Assembly: GCA_965116115.1 (NCBI GenBank) | Contig: OZ220486.1 | Coordinates: forward strand, 2,790,001 to 2,854,000 | Direction of reading: 5' to 3' | DNA from: JAPOXR01 sp965116115 | GTDB taxonomy: Bacteria > Pseudomonadota > Alphaproteobacteria > Rhodobacterales > Rhodobacteraceae | Length of the DNA: 64,000 nucleotides | In this document: piece by piece, positions 28,805-36,963 of the stretch | Layout: every line of letters begins with the position of its first letter | Position numbering within the stretch: position 1 is the stretch's first letter | The notes under the pieces: model-generated | What the model was told of the DNA's origin: nothing | Seen by the model: only the letters and a program-made list of their open reading frames with translations | Databases searched by the model: none | Program-made: the position numbers and the translations under genes

Positions 28805-29276
28805 CGACTCTGTTCCGCACAACGGCCTTCAGCTGCCCAACGGCATTGTTGTCAACACATCGCAATCCAATCCTCATGCCGAATCATGCGGCATCATATG
28901 GCACACATTCACCCCTGTGTTAACCGCGTGATAATGACCGGGATGCAAGTCAATTGATGCTGCGTTTGCCGGTCTTGATGATCTTGTGCCCGCGTTCGAT
29001 ACGCGGCGTTTGGCAGTTCCCGCGGAGGGCGGCACAGCGCCGGCCGTCGATGCGGTTATGAACTTTTCAAAAGTTCCGCGCCAAGGCATGTTGCTGAAGC
29101 CGATTGCCCTGAAATTGTCGAGGATGTTTTTCCGATGCTCCTTGACGGCGATGACCGCGCAGCCGACGTGCGGTCTCGCGCTAGGTGCGCATCCATCGCG
29201 TCCATGGCGGCTTACGCCCGACGAAGCCGGGGCGGCTGGAGAGTGTCCGCACAGCCGGGACTCCGTTGTTCTCGAT

Positions 29277-29303
29277 GTCATCCCCGGCCTGACCGGGGAT
29301 GAC
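29277..29303. repeat. Palindromic GTCATCCCCGG repeat
   Basis: GTCATCCCCGG and CCGGGGATGAC form a perfect 11-bp stem around CCTGA. Palindromes of this type are widespread intergenic repeats in alphaproteobacteria, which supports the taxonomic guess. No U-tract follows, so it is not a standard terminator. Confidence 0.7.
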
Positions 29304-29761
29304 ACCGGTATTTTACTCGACGGACGCGGCCATCACGCGCTGTCCCTCTTCGGTCCGCTCCGGGGCACCGCACAGATCCTTGCCATCCATGGCGGTATTC
29401 GGACAACTCGCCACCCGATCGAACAGGCTGAGCGAGCGGGAACACTCGCCGGCCGGGTGTGCTGCCCGGCATTCCAGCACACCGGCTCCGCGCTTCGGGC
29501 TGCCGTTGCCAGGTTCAAAGACAAAAATCTCCTCAGGCTGAACGTGATGGCGCCAGTGTCCCGCGCACCCGGGATCACAGCAGAATCAATCAATGGAGAA
29601 ACACGGGGCCGACAGCGTCATTATGACCGGGGCACCGCCGCATCAGGAACGGAATAGCCGAGCGCCAATTTCGTTACGCGACGCTGTCCAGCCGGACAAA
29701 ACAAGCCCGGCGGCCCGCCTGGGCTTGGCCGGATGTTCGGCGAATCAACGTGAAGGGCTGC

Positions 29762-30808
29762 TCACGTCGGCGGGGGATGACTTGGTGATGTCGTGTCGTT
29801 CAGCGTGAACATCAAGGTGTCGCCGATTTCGCACAGTGCCGGCGTGCGCTTGCAAAAGACCACGCCGCCCTTGTTGAAATACAGTTTTTCGGGCGGCACC
29901 CAAGGTTCCTTCAAAGACCAGATATAGCCGGCAAACTGGCCGTCCGCGACCTCGTCGCCAAGGTTGACGCGCGGTTCGAACATGCCGTCCTTACAGGCAA
30001 AAATGTAGTTGTTATCGCCTTGCATATCCATCAGCCGTACCTCATGTTCCGGCTCCGGCAGTTCCAGCGAAGCAGGCAAAATGCCCATATGGCGCAGGCA
30101 GCGCCTTGTGCCATTGAAGGCAAAGTCCCTTATCCAGATACGGATCTTGCCGGCACCGCCAAGTTCGGTGCTCAGATAGATGATGTCTCTGGGCAATGCC
30201 TCCCCCGACAGCGTCGTTTCGTGCACCCGGCGGCCGACGATTCCAAGCGGCGCACCGAACAGTTTCAGAAACGTCATCTGCATCGCATCCTTTTCGGCAT
30301 CACCCATGAGACGGATTTTGGCCGACGGCCAATGGTCGATGGATTTTCCCGCTGAATGCAGGTCGAATATGGCGTCGCAACGGTCGATCAGGCGGTGCGT
30401 GATGAACCAAGCGATCATCTCGGTCGGCGAGCCGTACCGGTCGCCGGGGAAAAGCCGATTGAGATTGGCCTCGCCGGTATGATCAAGGGGTGATGTGCGT
30501 CTGCCGGCATAGAAGGCGGGGGCGTTGGCGGCGGGAAGGAAGATAATCTGTCCCGAGATATCCGACGGCTCCAATGACTGGTAGAGCTCGTTGATGATCG
30601 AAACCCCTTCGTATTCATCTCCGTGATTGGCGCCGATCATCATGGCGCAAGGTCCCTCGCCGTTCCGGATCGACATGATCGGCACCGGCAACCATCCATA
30701 GGCCGAGCGGTCGGAGGAAAACTGGATGCGGATGTAACCGTGATGTTTGCCTCCGGCATCAAGATCGATTTCGCAGGACGGAGAAAGGCTGACTTTCGGG
30801 CAAGGCAT
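29762..30808 (-). CDS. Succinylglutamate desuccinylase/aspartoacylase family deacylase, DoeB/EutE-like
   Basis: A 348-residue zinc-dependent amidohydrolase. The zinc motif is GANHGDEYEG (about residues 58-67) with the third ligand in FDLHSAGKS (about 150-158). The Glu of STELGG near 213 is a plausible general base. The C-terminal part from about 250 is the beta-rich domain seen in DoeB, which removes acetate from N-acetyl-diaminobutyrate in ectoine breakdown. ATG 30808 is preceded by GGAGGACACCCA; the longer frame to 31117 overlaps the next gene and is not supported. It follows the aminotransferase gene by 34 bp in the same direction and probably shares its transcript. A DoeB-type deacetylase fits the Ehu-type transporter at 36-40 kb, but the true acyl substrate is unproven. 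Confidence 0.8.
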   Translation of the reverse strand: MPCPKVSLSPSCEIDLDAGGKHHGYIRIQFSSDRSAYGWLPVPIMSIRNGEGPCAMMIGANHGDEYEGVSIINELYQSLEPSDISGQIIFLPAANAPAFYAGRRTSPLDHTGEANLNRLFPGDRYGSPTEMIAWFITHRLIDRCDAIFDLHSAGKSIDHWPSAKIRLMGDAEKDAMQMTFLKLFGAPLGIVGRRVHETTLSGEALPRDIIYLSTELGGAGKIRIWIRDFAFNGTRRCLRHMGILPASLELPEPEHEVRLMDMQGDNNYIFACKDGMFEPRVNLGDEVADGQFAGYIWSLKEPWVPPEKLYFNKGGVVFCKRTPALCEIGDTLMFTLNDTTSPSHPPPT

Positions 30809-30842
30809 TGGGTGTCCTCCGGTTTTCAGGGAGCGGTCGCAG

Positions 30843-32072
30843 TCAGCCGGCGCGCAGGTGCTCGCGATAAGCGGCGGCAAGGCGTTCGACGCCGCTGCGG
30901 ATCTGCTCGACCGGCGGAAAACTGTAGGCAAGGCGCAGGCAGTTCGCAGGGCCCTCGCCCGGAAAGCTGAGCCTGCCGGCGCTGACCTCCACGCCATGGT
31001 CGATGCCGCGTTCCGCCACGGCCTCCGCGTCAACGCCTTCGGGCAGTTCGGCCCAGAGGAAATAGCCGCCCTGCGGTCTTCGGATTCTTGCCTGCGGCAG
31101 ATGAGCGGCAAACGCATTCATCATAGCATCGCGGTGCCGCCGCATCTGGTTTTTCAGAGCCGTGATATGTTCCGGCATCTTGTTTGAGCGCATCAGTTCG
31201 ACAACGATACGCTGGGCGAACGGATTGGAACCGCCGTCGGCCTTCTGCATGGCCATGCGGCGTACGACCTCCGGCGCGCCGAGAGCCCAGCCGACCCGCA
31301 GACCGGGGGCCAGTATTTTCGACACGGTGCCGAGCGCGACGACGACACCGGCATCGTCCAGTGTTTTGAGAGGCGGCACCGGATCGCCCTCAAAGCGCAG
31401 GCGGCGATAAGGATCATCCTCCAGAATGACAAAATTGCAGCGCCGGGCGAGGTCAATCAACATCTTGCGCCTGTCCAGCGACATCGTGATCCCGGTGGGA
31501 TTGTGAAAATCGGGAACGTCGAAAAGCAGTTTCGGCATCCGTTCGCCATTGGCTTTCAAACGCGCGAGCTTGCGGCCGAGCTCGTCAGTGTCGAGCCCCT
31601 CGCCGTCTTGGCCGACCGTCAGGAAACTGACATCGTGGGTGCGCATTATATGAATGGCGGTCATGTAAGTGGGCCGAGTCACGATAACCCGGTCGCCGGG
31701 CTCGATAAACACCCGGCAGGCAAGATCAAGCGCATTTTTCGCGCCATAGGTGACAAGCACGTTTTCCCGGGCACAGTCGATACCGTCCTCGGCGACAAAT
31801 CCGCAGATCTGATCCCGCAGGTCATCGAGTCCCATCAGCGGGCCGTACTGCAGCCCTTCTTCCACATGGCGGCCGACCGCCTCACCGGCCTCGCGCACCA
31901 CGTCGGGCAGCATCGGCGGATAGGCATTGCCGCTTGAGAGGATGATGGTTCCCGGCGCATGATCGAACACCGACCTTCCGAGAATTTCAGCGCGACGGGC
32001 GTAGCGGCGGGCAGTTCGTGCCGGGGCGGGGCCGTTTCCAACAATTGCCATGGGCCGAGTCATCAAAAGCAT
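30843..32072 (-). CDS. PLP-dependent aminotransferase (class I/II, MocR/LysN-like)
   Basis: About 409 residues. PLP binding is shown by TYGAKNALDLACRVF near 108-122, DVPDFHNPTGITMS near 190 (the NPTG loop), ILEDDPYRRLRFEG near 220 (Asp and Tyr contacting the cofactor) and GTVSKILAPGLRVGWALG with the Schiff-base Lys at about 252. There is no N-terminal DNA-binding domain, so it is an enzyme rather than a MocR regulator. ATG 32072 and a TTG three bases earlier are both possible starts; neither has a strong ribosome-binding site. It is divergent from the M24 gene at 32150 and upstream of the DoeB-like gene. A role in moving the amino group of the deacylated product is an inference from context. 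Confidence 0.85.
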   Translation of the reverse strand: MLLMTRPMAIVGNGPAPARTARRYARRAEILGRSVFDHAPGTIILSSGNAYPPMLPDVVREAGEAVGRHVEEGLQYGPLMGLDDLRDQICGFVAEDGIDCARENVLVTYGAKNALDLACRVFIEPGDRVIVTRPTYMTAIHIMRTHDVSFLTVGQDGEGLDTDELGRKLARLKANGERMPKLLFDVPDFHNPTGITMSLDRRKMLIDLARRCNFVILEDDPYRRLRFEGDPVPPLKTLDDAGVVVALGTVSKILAPGLRVGWALGAPEVVRRMAMQKADGGSNPFAQRIVVELMRSNKMPEHITALKNQMRRHRDAMMNAFAAHLPQARIRRPQGGYFLWAELPEGVDAEAVAERGIDHGVEVSAGRLSFPGEGPANCLRLAYSFPPVEQIRSGVERLAAAYREHLRAG

Positions 32073-32149
32073 CAAAAAAACACTTGCTCAAAACAACACG
32101 CTATCTATTGTGGAATCCGTGTCAATCGAAAAACGCTCAGTCACCGCCG

Positions 32150-33313
32150 ATGGCCCCCAACTTCGCCGATTTTCCGAGGAAGGAGTTTGACTCCCGATAC
32201 GCGCGTGCGCGCGCTTTGATGGAGAGGCAGAAACTCGACGCCCTGTTCATAACTGAACGCCTCAACTATCAGTACTTTTCCGGCCACCGCTCAGAGCAGA
32301 ACGCAGTAGACAAGATCCGCTCATACATGTTCATCCTGCCCAAGGACGACGACCCGACGCTGATCACCATGCCCTTCGAGGTGACTCAGGTTGAACAGAC
32401 CACCTTCATCGACAGGATCAGAACGACCGGCGGGCTGACCGGCCATCCTGAATTCATCATTGACACATTGAAAGACCTCGGCCTGTCGAAAGCCCGGATC
32501 GGCACCGAATTGGGCCGCGAGCAGTATCCGGGCATCAGTTATCTCGGGCTGAACCAGATAATGAGGGGACTGTCCGGAGCCGAATTCGTTGACGCCGCCG
32601 ACTTGATCCTGAAAACCCGCGTGATCAAATCACCTCTCGAGATCGAGTATCTGCGGCGGGCCGCACGGATCAGCGCCCAAGCACAGAAGGATACCTTCGC
32701 CGCCATCCACGCCGGCATGACGGAGCGCCAGATTGCTCAGATCCTGCGTGAGCGGTTGATGGAGCTCGGCGCGGAGAAGCTGTCCCTCCTTTGCGTCGTC
32801 TCCGGCCCGTCGGAAGGCGGTATCTGCCTGTTGCCCACCGACCGCGTGGTTAAGCCGGGAGAGACCATCGGTTTCGACGTCGGCGTATCCTACCGCGGCT
32901 ACTGGTCGGATCTTGCCCGCACCGCATCTGTCGGAGAACCATCGGCCGAACTCGACGAATTCTACGCTTGGATGATGACGCTGCGGCACGAGTGTAACAT
33001 GCGGCTGCAGCCCGGCAGTACCCCGGCGGACGTCATCACGGTTTGCAACCGCATGCTCAGCGAGCGCGGTCTGAGCACCATGGGCGTCGGACGTATCGGC
33101 CACGGCGTCGGTATCGAAACCACCGAATACCCTTCGCTCGCGGCATTCGAGGACATCACTTTCGAAAAAGGAATGGTTTTCGCCTGCAACCCGAACTTCG
33201 CCAACCACTTGGGATTCATCAACGCCGAGGACAACTGGGCGGTCGACAGCGGCGGACCGGACCTGCTTTCCGATCCGATCGCTGAAAACCGTATCCCGGT
33301 GGCAGCGACCTGA
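32150..33313 (+). CDS. M24-family (Xaa-Pro peptidase fold) hydrolase
   Basis: A 387-residue protein with the creatinase-like N-terminal domain (ARALMERQKLDALFITERLN, YFSGHRSEQN) and the pita-bread C-terminal domain. Metal ligands of typical M24 peptidases are partly kept: two Asp in IGFDVGVSYRGYWSDLART and His in GRIGHGVGIETTEYP. The first Glu is replaced (MVFACNPNFA instead of an EPG motif), and the second may be the Glu of NAEDNWAV. Loss of a ligand suggests a non-peptidase substrate, as in creatinase or ectoine hydrolase. The start ATG gives a normal N-terminus; longer upstream frames lack a site. It is divergent from the aminotransferase and DoeB-like genes with a 77-bp AT-rich shared promoter region. 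Confidence 0.85.
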   Translation: MAPNFADFPRKEFDSRYARARALMERQKLDALFITERLNYQYFSGHRSEQNAVDKIRSYMFILPKDDDPTLITMPFEVTQVEQTTFIDRIRTTGGLTGHPEFIIDTLKDLGLSKARIGTELGREQYPGISYLGLNQIMRGLSGAEFVDAADLILKTRVIKSPLEIEYLRRAARISAQAQKDTFAAIHAGMTERQIAQILRERLMELGAEKLSLLCVVSGPSEGGICLLPTDRVVKPGETIGFDVGVSYRGYWSDLARTASVGEPSAELDEFYAWMMTLRHECNMRLQPGSTPADVITVCNRMLSERGLSTMGVGRIGHGVGIETTEYPSLAAFEDITFEKGMVFACNPNFANHLGFINAEDNWAVDSGGPDLLSDPIAENRIPVAAT

Positions 33314-33318
33314 CGGGG

Positions 33319-33337
33319 CCCTGTCCGCAGGACAGGG
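33319..33337 (+). terminator. Probable terminator stem after the M24 gene
   Basis: CCCTGTCC and GGACAGGG form a perfect 8-bp stem around GCA, five bases after the TGA at 33313. The following sequence is A-rich rather than T-rich on this strand, so termination strength is uncertain. Confidence 0.5.
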
Positions 33338-33726
33338 ATATCCGCAGAAAATCAGGAAAACGAAAAGTGGCGAAAACGGCGGCCCTGCGAAATAGTCGAT
33401 GGCACTTGACAATGACGAGGTCATCAGGCGCCGTATGCGGCCGTTTCAGCCCGATGATGACATGCTCATGCGACAACGGGGATTTCTTTCATGGGCGGCC
33501 GTCCGCTTGGTGATTTGCGCGCAACCGCCAAGCGGAGCGAAACACGGGGATGATATCTTGATCAACTGCGACGGAGGAGCAATTACTGCGAAGCGGCTGC
33601 AAGCGTCCGATTTGACGGAAGAGAATTCTGCCTTCGGCTGATGATGCGATGAGGCCGGCCGCGGATCCACGCCGCCGCCGGTCTGGATCAAGTCCCGAAA
33701 GATCCCCGCCCGGCGGCAAGGCCGGA
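33338..33726. other. Gap without a recognisable gene
   Basis: Small open frames on both strands lack motifs. This is the tail side of the autotransporter relic. Confidence 0.4.
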
Positions 33727-34435
33727 TCAGAAGCGGAAGCCGAGGATGACGGCACCGCCAAAGTCGGTGCCGCCGCCGGCGGCGGCGGCACAGAAACCGT
33801 TGCCGGACAGGGTGAGCGCACCGGCCGCATCAAGGCGCACGGCGCCGCCCAGGCCCGCACGCAGCCAAGTCTCCTGGACCGCCGACGCCGTGACCGAGTG
33901 CTCCGGCGTAAACTCGCGCTCCAAATCCAGCGAGGCGAACGCCTAGCCCGGCGGCGGAACCGGTCCGCGCCAGCAAGCCGAGGCCGCCCCGGAAACTCCG
34001 CGCCTTGCCCAGCGTGACCTTGCCGCTCCCCGCGACCCCCGCCGCATCATCGAAACTGTCGGCATAGACCGAGGACCAGGCGAGGCCGGCGCGCGGCGTC
34101 AGCGTCACGCAGCCCTCCAACACGGTCCGTTTGCCGGCTTCCAGCCCCGCCACATGGCCGATCCCCGGCAGGCCGTCCGCCGCATTGCCGCGGGATCGGG
34201 AGGTCAGTTCGATGCCGACGAAGCGGGTCCACGAGAACCGCCCGTCAACATAGAATCCCTCCGCCCCGGGATAGGCCGCCATGACGCCGAAGCCCGTGCC
34301 GGAGGCCGCGACCGTCCCGCCGTGCATCACCGTCGCCTTCCCCGGACGGCGCGCGCCGTCGACGCCGCCGAAGCGCACCTGGACGCCGTCCGCCCGTGGC
34401 GAGGCATACATGCAATCTGTTTCGTCCGTGAGTGT
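33727..34435 (-). pseudogene. Autotransporter beta-barrel relic
   Basis: On the minus strand, from about 34400, the sequence reads GVQVRFGGVDGARRPGKATV, GTGFGVMAAYPGAEGFYVDG, SWTRFVGIELTSRSRGNAAD, then SSVYADSFDDAAGVAGSGKV. After a frameshift near 33930 it continues as LEREFTPEHSVTASAVQETW and ends TDFGGAVILGFRF at 33727. This parallels the barrel of the intact gene at 12877-15498 (GGFFLDGRLSYTGFSGIELT, VKTDAFDDLEGVPGRGKVEL, SIGLNFRF). Signal peptide and passenger are missing, so it is a truncated and frameshifted paralogue. Confidence 0.85.
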
Positions 34436-34670
34436 TCGTTTTCTTGAAAACCACACCATTCGCGCAACGCTCCGGATATCCCCGCTGTCTCGCTCGCTGA
34501 CACCGGTTCCGCAGCCGGCCCGGCATTCAAAACCGCCGTCGCAATGGACACAATTGATGATGGATGCGATTATATTACGGGGAATGTTCCGATGGATGTT
34601 GAAACTCACACGCGCGGAGCCGGAGAGACCGTCGGCGTGTCTGCGGCGGACTTAGAGTTGGATCCATAAT

Positions 34671-34730
34671 GCTGTATGCAGTATTTGAATCCGCTTAAAT
34701 CACGTTTGTGCATACTATATGCGGTATACT
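34671..34730. promoter_or_regulatory. AT-rich stretch with two TGTAT/GTATAC half-palindromes
   Basis: TGTATGCAGTAT (34673-34684) and GCATACTATATGCGGTATAC (34711-34730) stand out from the GC-rich surroundings. The first resembles the TGTATACAG site before gntR. They lie upstream of the ehu operon but are now separated from it by the IS427-type copy B. Function is a guess. Confidence 0.3.
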
Positions 34731-34755
34731 AATCGACTTTAGGAACAAGCTCTTA

Positions 34756-35629
34756 GGGCCTGTGGACAGTCATTTTGCCGCGATCAGACCCGGCGGCTGG
34801 ATAAATCGCCGCCGCGAAGCCGGTATCGGTCTTGTCATACCGCGTCGCGATCGCGCGGAACTCCTTGATTTTCGCAAAGAAATTCTCGATCTGATGCCGC
34901 TGGCCGTACATATCGCGGTCGTAATCCCGAATCTGCCGCCGGTTCTTTTTCGGGGGAATCACCGCCTCGGCGCCGCGCTCCTCAAGCTCCTTCAGCAGCC
35001 AGCCAGCGTCGAACGCCCGGTCGGCTGTCAAAGCCCCGAAGGACAGGCCCTCGATAACCCGCGGCGTCCCGACGAGATCATGCTTCTGACCGGGAAGAAT
35101 CACGAACTTCACCAAGTAACCGAGCGCGTCCGTGACCGCGACGATTTTGCTGGTCAGACCGCCCCGGGAACGCCCGATCCCCTGTCGGCAGGGCCCCCTT
35201 TTTCGCCCCCGAAGCCTTCTGATGCGCCTGCACGACAGAACCGTCAATGAATATGTATTCGAAGTCGAACGCCTCGGATAACGCATTGAAAACACGTTCA
35301 AAAACACCCGAAAGCGGCTGACGGCGAAACCGCCTGCACACGCTGTGCTGCTTGCCGAACCGCGGCGGAAGATCGCGCTGAGGCGCACCCGTCCGGATCC
35401 GCCATAGCACCGCCTCAACGAAAAGCCGGTTGTCCGCCGCGGTGACGCCGGGGTCGGTCGGTTTGCCGGGAAGCAGCGGTTCGATCCGCTGCTGCATTCT
35501 ATCAGTCAGCATGGTTCTGTCAGGGTTCATTCATCTCTCTGCCCGTCTTGCCTGCGGCGCCGCTCCGGCGCTCGTTAAGATGATCTGGCAGCGGGTCGCC
35601 CGAAGCGCAACCCGATTTGTCCACAGGCC
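34756..35629 (-). mobile_element. IS5-family (IS427-type) insertion sequence, copy B
   Basis: An 874-bp element with ends GGGCCTGTGGACA (34756) and TGTCCACAGGCC (ending 35629) and TTA on both flanks (34753-34755, 35630-35632), fitting a TNA target. It is nearly identical to copy A. It lies between the autotransporter relic and the ehu operon. Confidence 0.9.
34770..35530 (-). pseudogene. IS427-type transposase OrfAB, copy B, probably inactive
   Basis: OrfA starts at ATG 35530 (MNPDRTMLTDRMQQ) and OrfB motifs IGRSRGGLTSKI, LTADRAFDAGWL and YGQRHQIENFFAKIKEFR follow in another frame. The A-run before the frame change is five A here instead of six in copy A, so the usual one-base backward slip no longer joins the halves. 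An extra C near 34790 also changes the C-terminus to GSDRGKMTVHRP. Both are length changes in homopolymers. Confidence 0.75.
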
Positions 35630-35632
35630 TTA

Positions 35633-36000
35633 GCAAACAGGTGCTCTTCCGAAGAGTAATGAGGGCTATCGGGACATCCGCCGTGCGCACAGCCCGGACG
35701 TAACAGGCCGTTACGCAATCAAGACCAGCCGTCCGATAATGGAATCCATTCGGCGGCGTTCCTTTGGCGCATTTGTCCGTTCGAAGGTGCAACAAGCCAT
35801 TTGGCACTGTCAGCCCATGGGAGGATTTTCAGCGTACCGCAGGGTTTCTGCGTTTTCACGCAACACAACCGATTGCGCACATCTGACAAATGAATTATTG
35901 TAAAGCCAGTGCTTTTATACATCGCAGAAGTCGAGGCCTTCACCGGTTCAGCAACGACTGCAAAGACCATTTGGCACGGGGTCAAAACCAAGGAGGAAAC
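35633..36000. other. Leader region of the ehu operon
   Basis: No gene is recognised between IS427 copy B and ehuB. A possible promoter is noted separately and AAGGAGG lies just before the ehuB start. Confidence 0.4.
35873..35901 (+). promoter_or_regulatory. Candidate promoter of the ehu operon
   Basis: TTGCGC (35873-35878) and TATTGT (35896-35901) are spaced by 17 bp, 100 bp upstream of ehuB. Both boxes are only partial matches to the sigma-70 consensus. Confidence 0.3.
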
Positions 36001-36880
36001 CATGGCAACAATGAAAGCGGGCCGCCGGACGGTTATGGCAGCGGCGCTTGGAGCGACGTTTGCGGGAATGGGCCTTTTGTCCGCGCCGGCCATCGCGGAA
36101 GGACTGATGGATCGGGCGAAATCGACCGGATTGCGTGTCGCCTTCTACAATTTCAAGCCGTACGCCTATAAGGAAGATGACGGCACGTCAGCCGGCACGC
36201 TAACCGGCACGGACGTTGACACACTGCGCGCCGTGCTCGAACGCATGGGCGGCAAGATAGAATCCGCCGACGCGGTCGATTGGGGCGCCCTGATACCTGG
36301 AGTGAACGCCGGTCGTTTCGACGTCGTAGCCGCCGGAATGTTCGTCACTCCGAAACGTTGCGCATCGGTCCGATTCTCCGAACCCACTTTCGGCATAATG
36401 CAGACACTCATTGTCAAGAAAGGCAACCCGCATGGCGTGGTCAATTACGATTCCGTTGCCGAAAAGGACTTGGCAGTCGCCGTCATTTCCGGTTCCGCCC
36501 ATGCTGGCTTTGCACGCGAAAGCGGAATCCCGGAATCGAAAATCATGCAGATTCCGGACAATCCGACGGCAATTGCCGCGGTACGCGCCGACCGTGCGCA
36601 GCTATACGCGCTTTCAGTGCCCGGCGCCCGGGCTCTTGTCGCTGGCGTGCCGGAACAGGATCTGGAGATGGTCATGCCATTCGACATGGTTGCCGGCAAA
36701 CTCGCCATGCCCCATGGCGCTTTCGCATTCAGGCCTGAGGACAGCGCGTTTGTCAACGAATTCAACAAACACCTGACCGCTTTCATCGGCTCACCGGAAC
36801 ATCTGGCAATCTTCAAGAAACACGGCATGCACCCTAATGAACTGCCCCGCCAGAAGACAGCGGATCTCTGTCAGGGCTGA
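36001..36880 (+). CDS. ehuB: Ectoine-type ABC transporter substrate-binding protein EhuB-like
   Basis: A 292-residue periplasmic binding protein of the polar amino acid family. ATG 36001 follows AAGGAGGAAACC. The N-terminus is a signal peptide (Arg-rich start, then VMAAALGATFAGMGLLSAPA, cleavage after AIA). The mature protein shows VAFYNFKPYAYKEDDGTSAG, GTDVDTLRAVLERMGG, GRFDVVAAGMFVTPKRCASV and QTLIVKKGNPHGV, which follow the EhuB pattern (AAGM-x-TP-x-RC). It would deliver an ectoine-like or betaine-like zwitterion to the EhuC-EhuD-EhuA complex encoded downstream. An unusual feature is the sulfatase gene placed between it and ehuC. Ligand specificity cannot be read with certainty. Confidence 0.85.
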
Positions 36881-36963
36881 TTTCCTGAGCATCTGGATTG
36901 CGGGCGGCCTTGATTGACGCCGCCCGCCCTGTCGCGCCGGGCCCGAGCAAAAACGAATGCGCC

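Larger units (their letters stand above)
28622..29761. other. Long intergenic region without a convincing gene
   Basis: About 1.1 kb. It holds a G9 tract (28796-28804) and a perfect palindrome (29277-29303). Open frames on both strands, the largest being 223 codons on the plus strand at 28986, show no motif, no ribosome-binding site and stop-poor background expected at this GC content. It may contain decayed genes, but I recognise none. Confidence 0.45.

Noticed and set aside
29277..29303. The GTCATCCCCGG palindrome as a terminator
   Set aside because: It is not next to a gene end and has no T-run. It fits a dispersed intergenic repeat better.
28986..29657. A 223-codon plus-strand open frame in the region upstream of udh
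   Set aside because: No ribosome-binding site, no recognisable domain, and it reads through a palindromic intergenic repeat.
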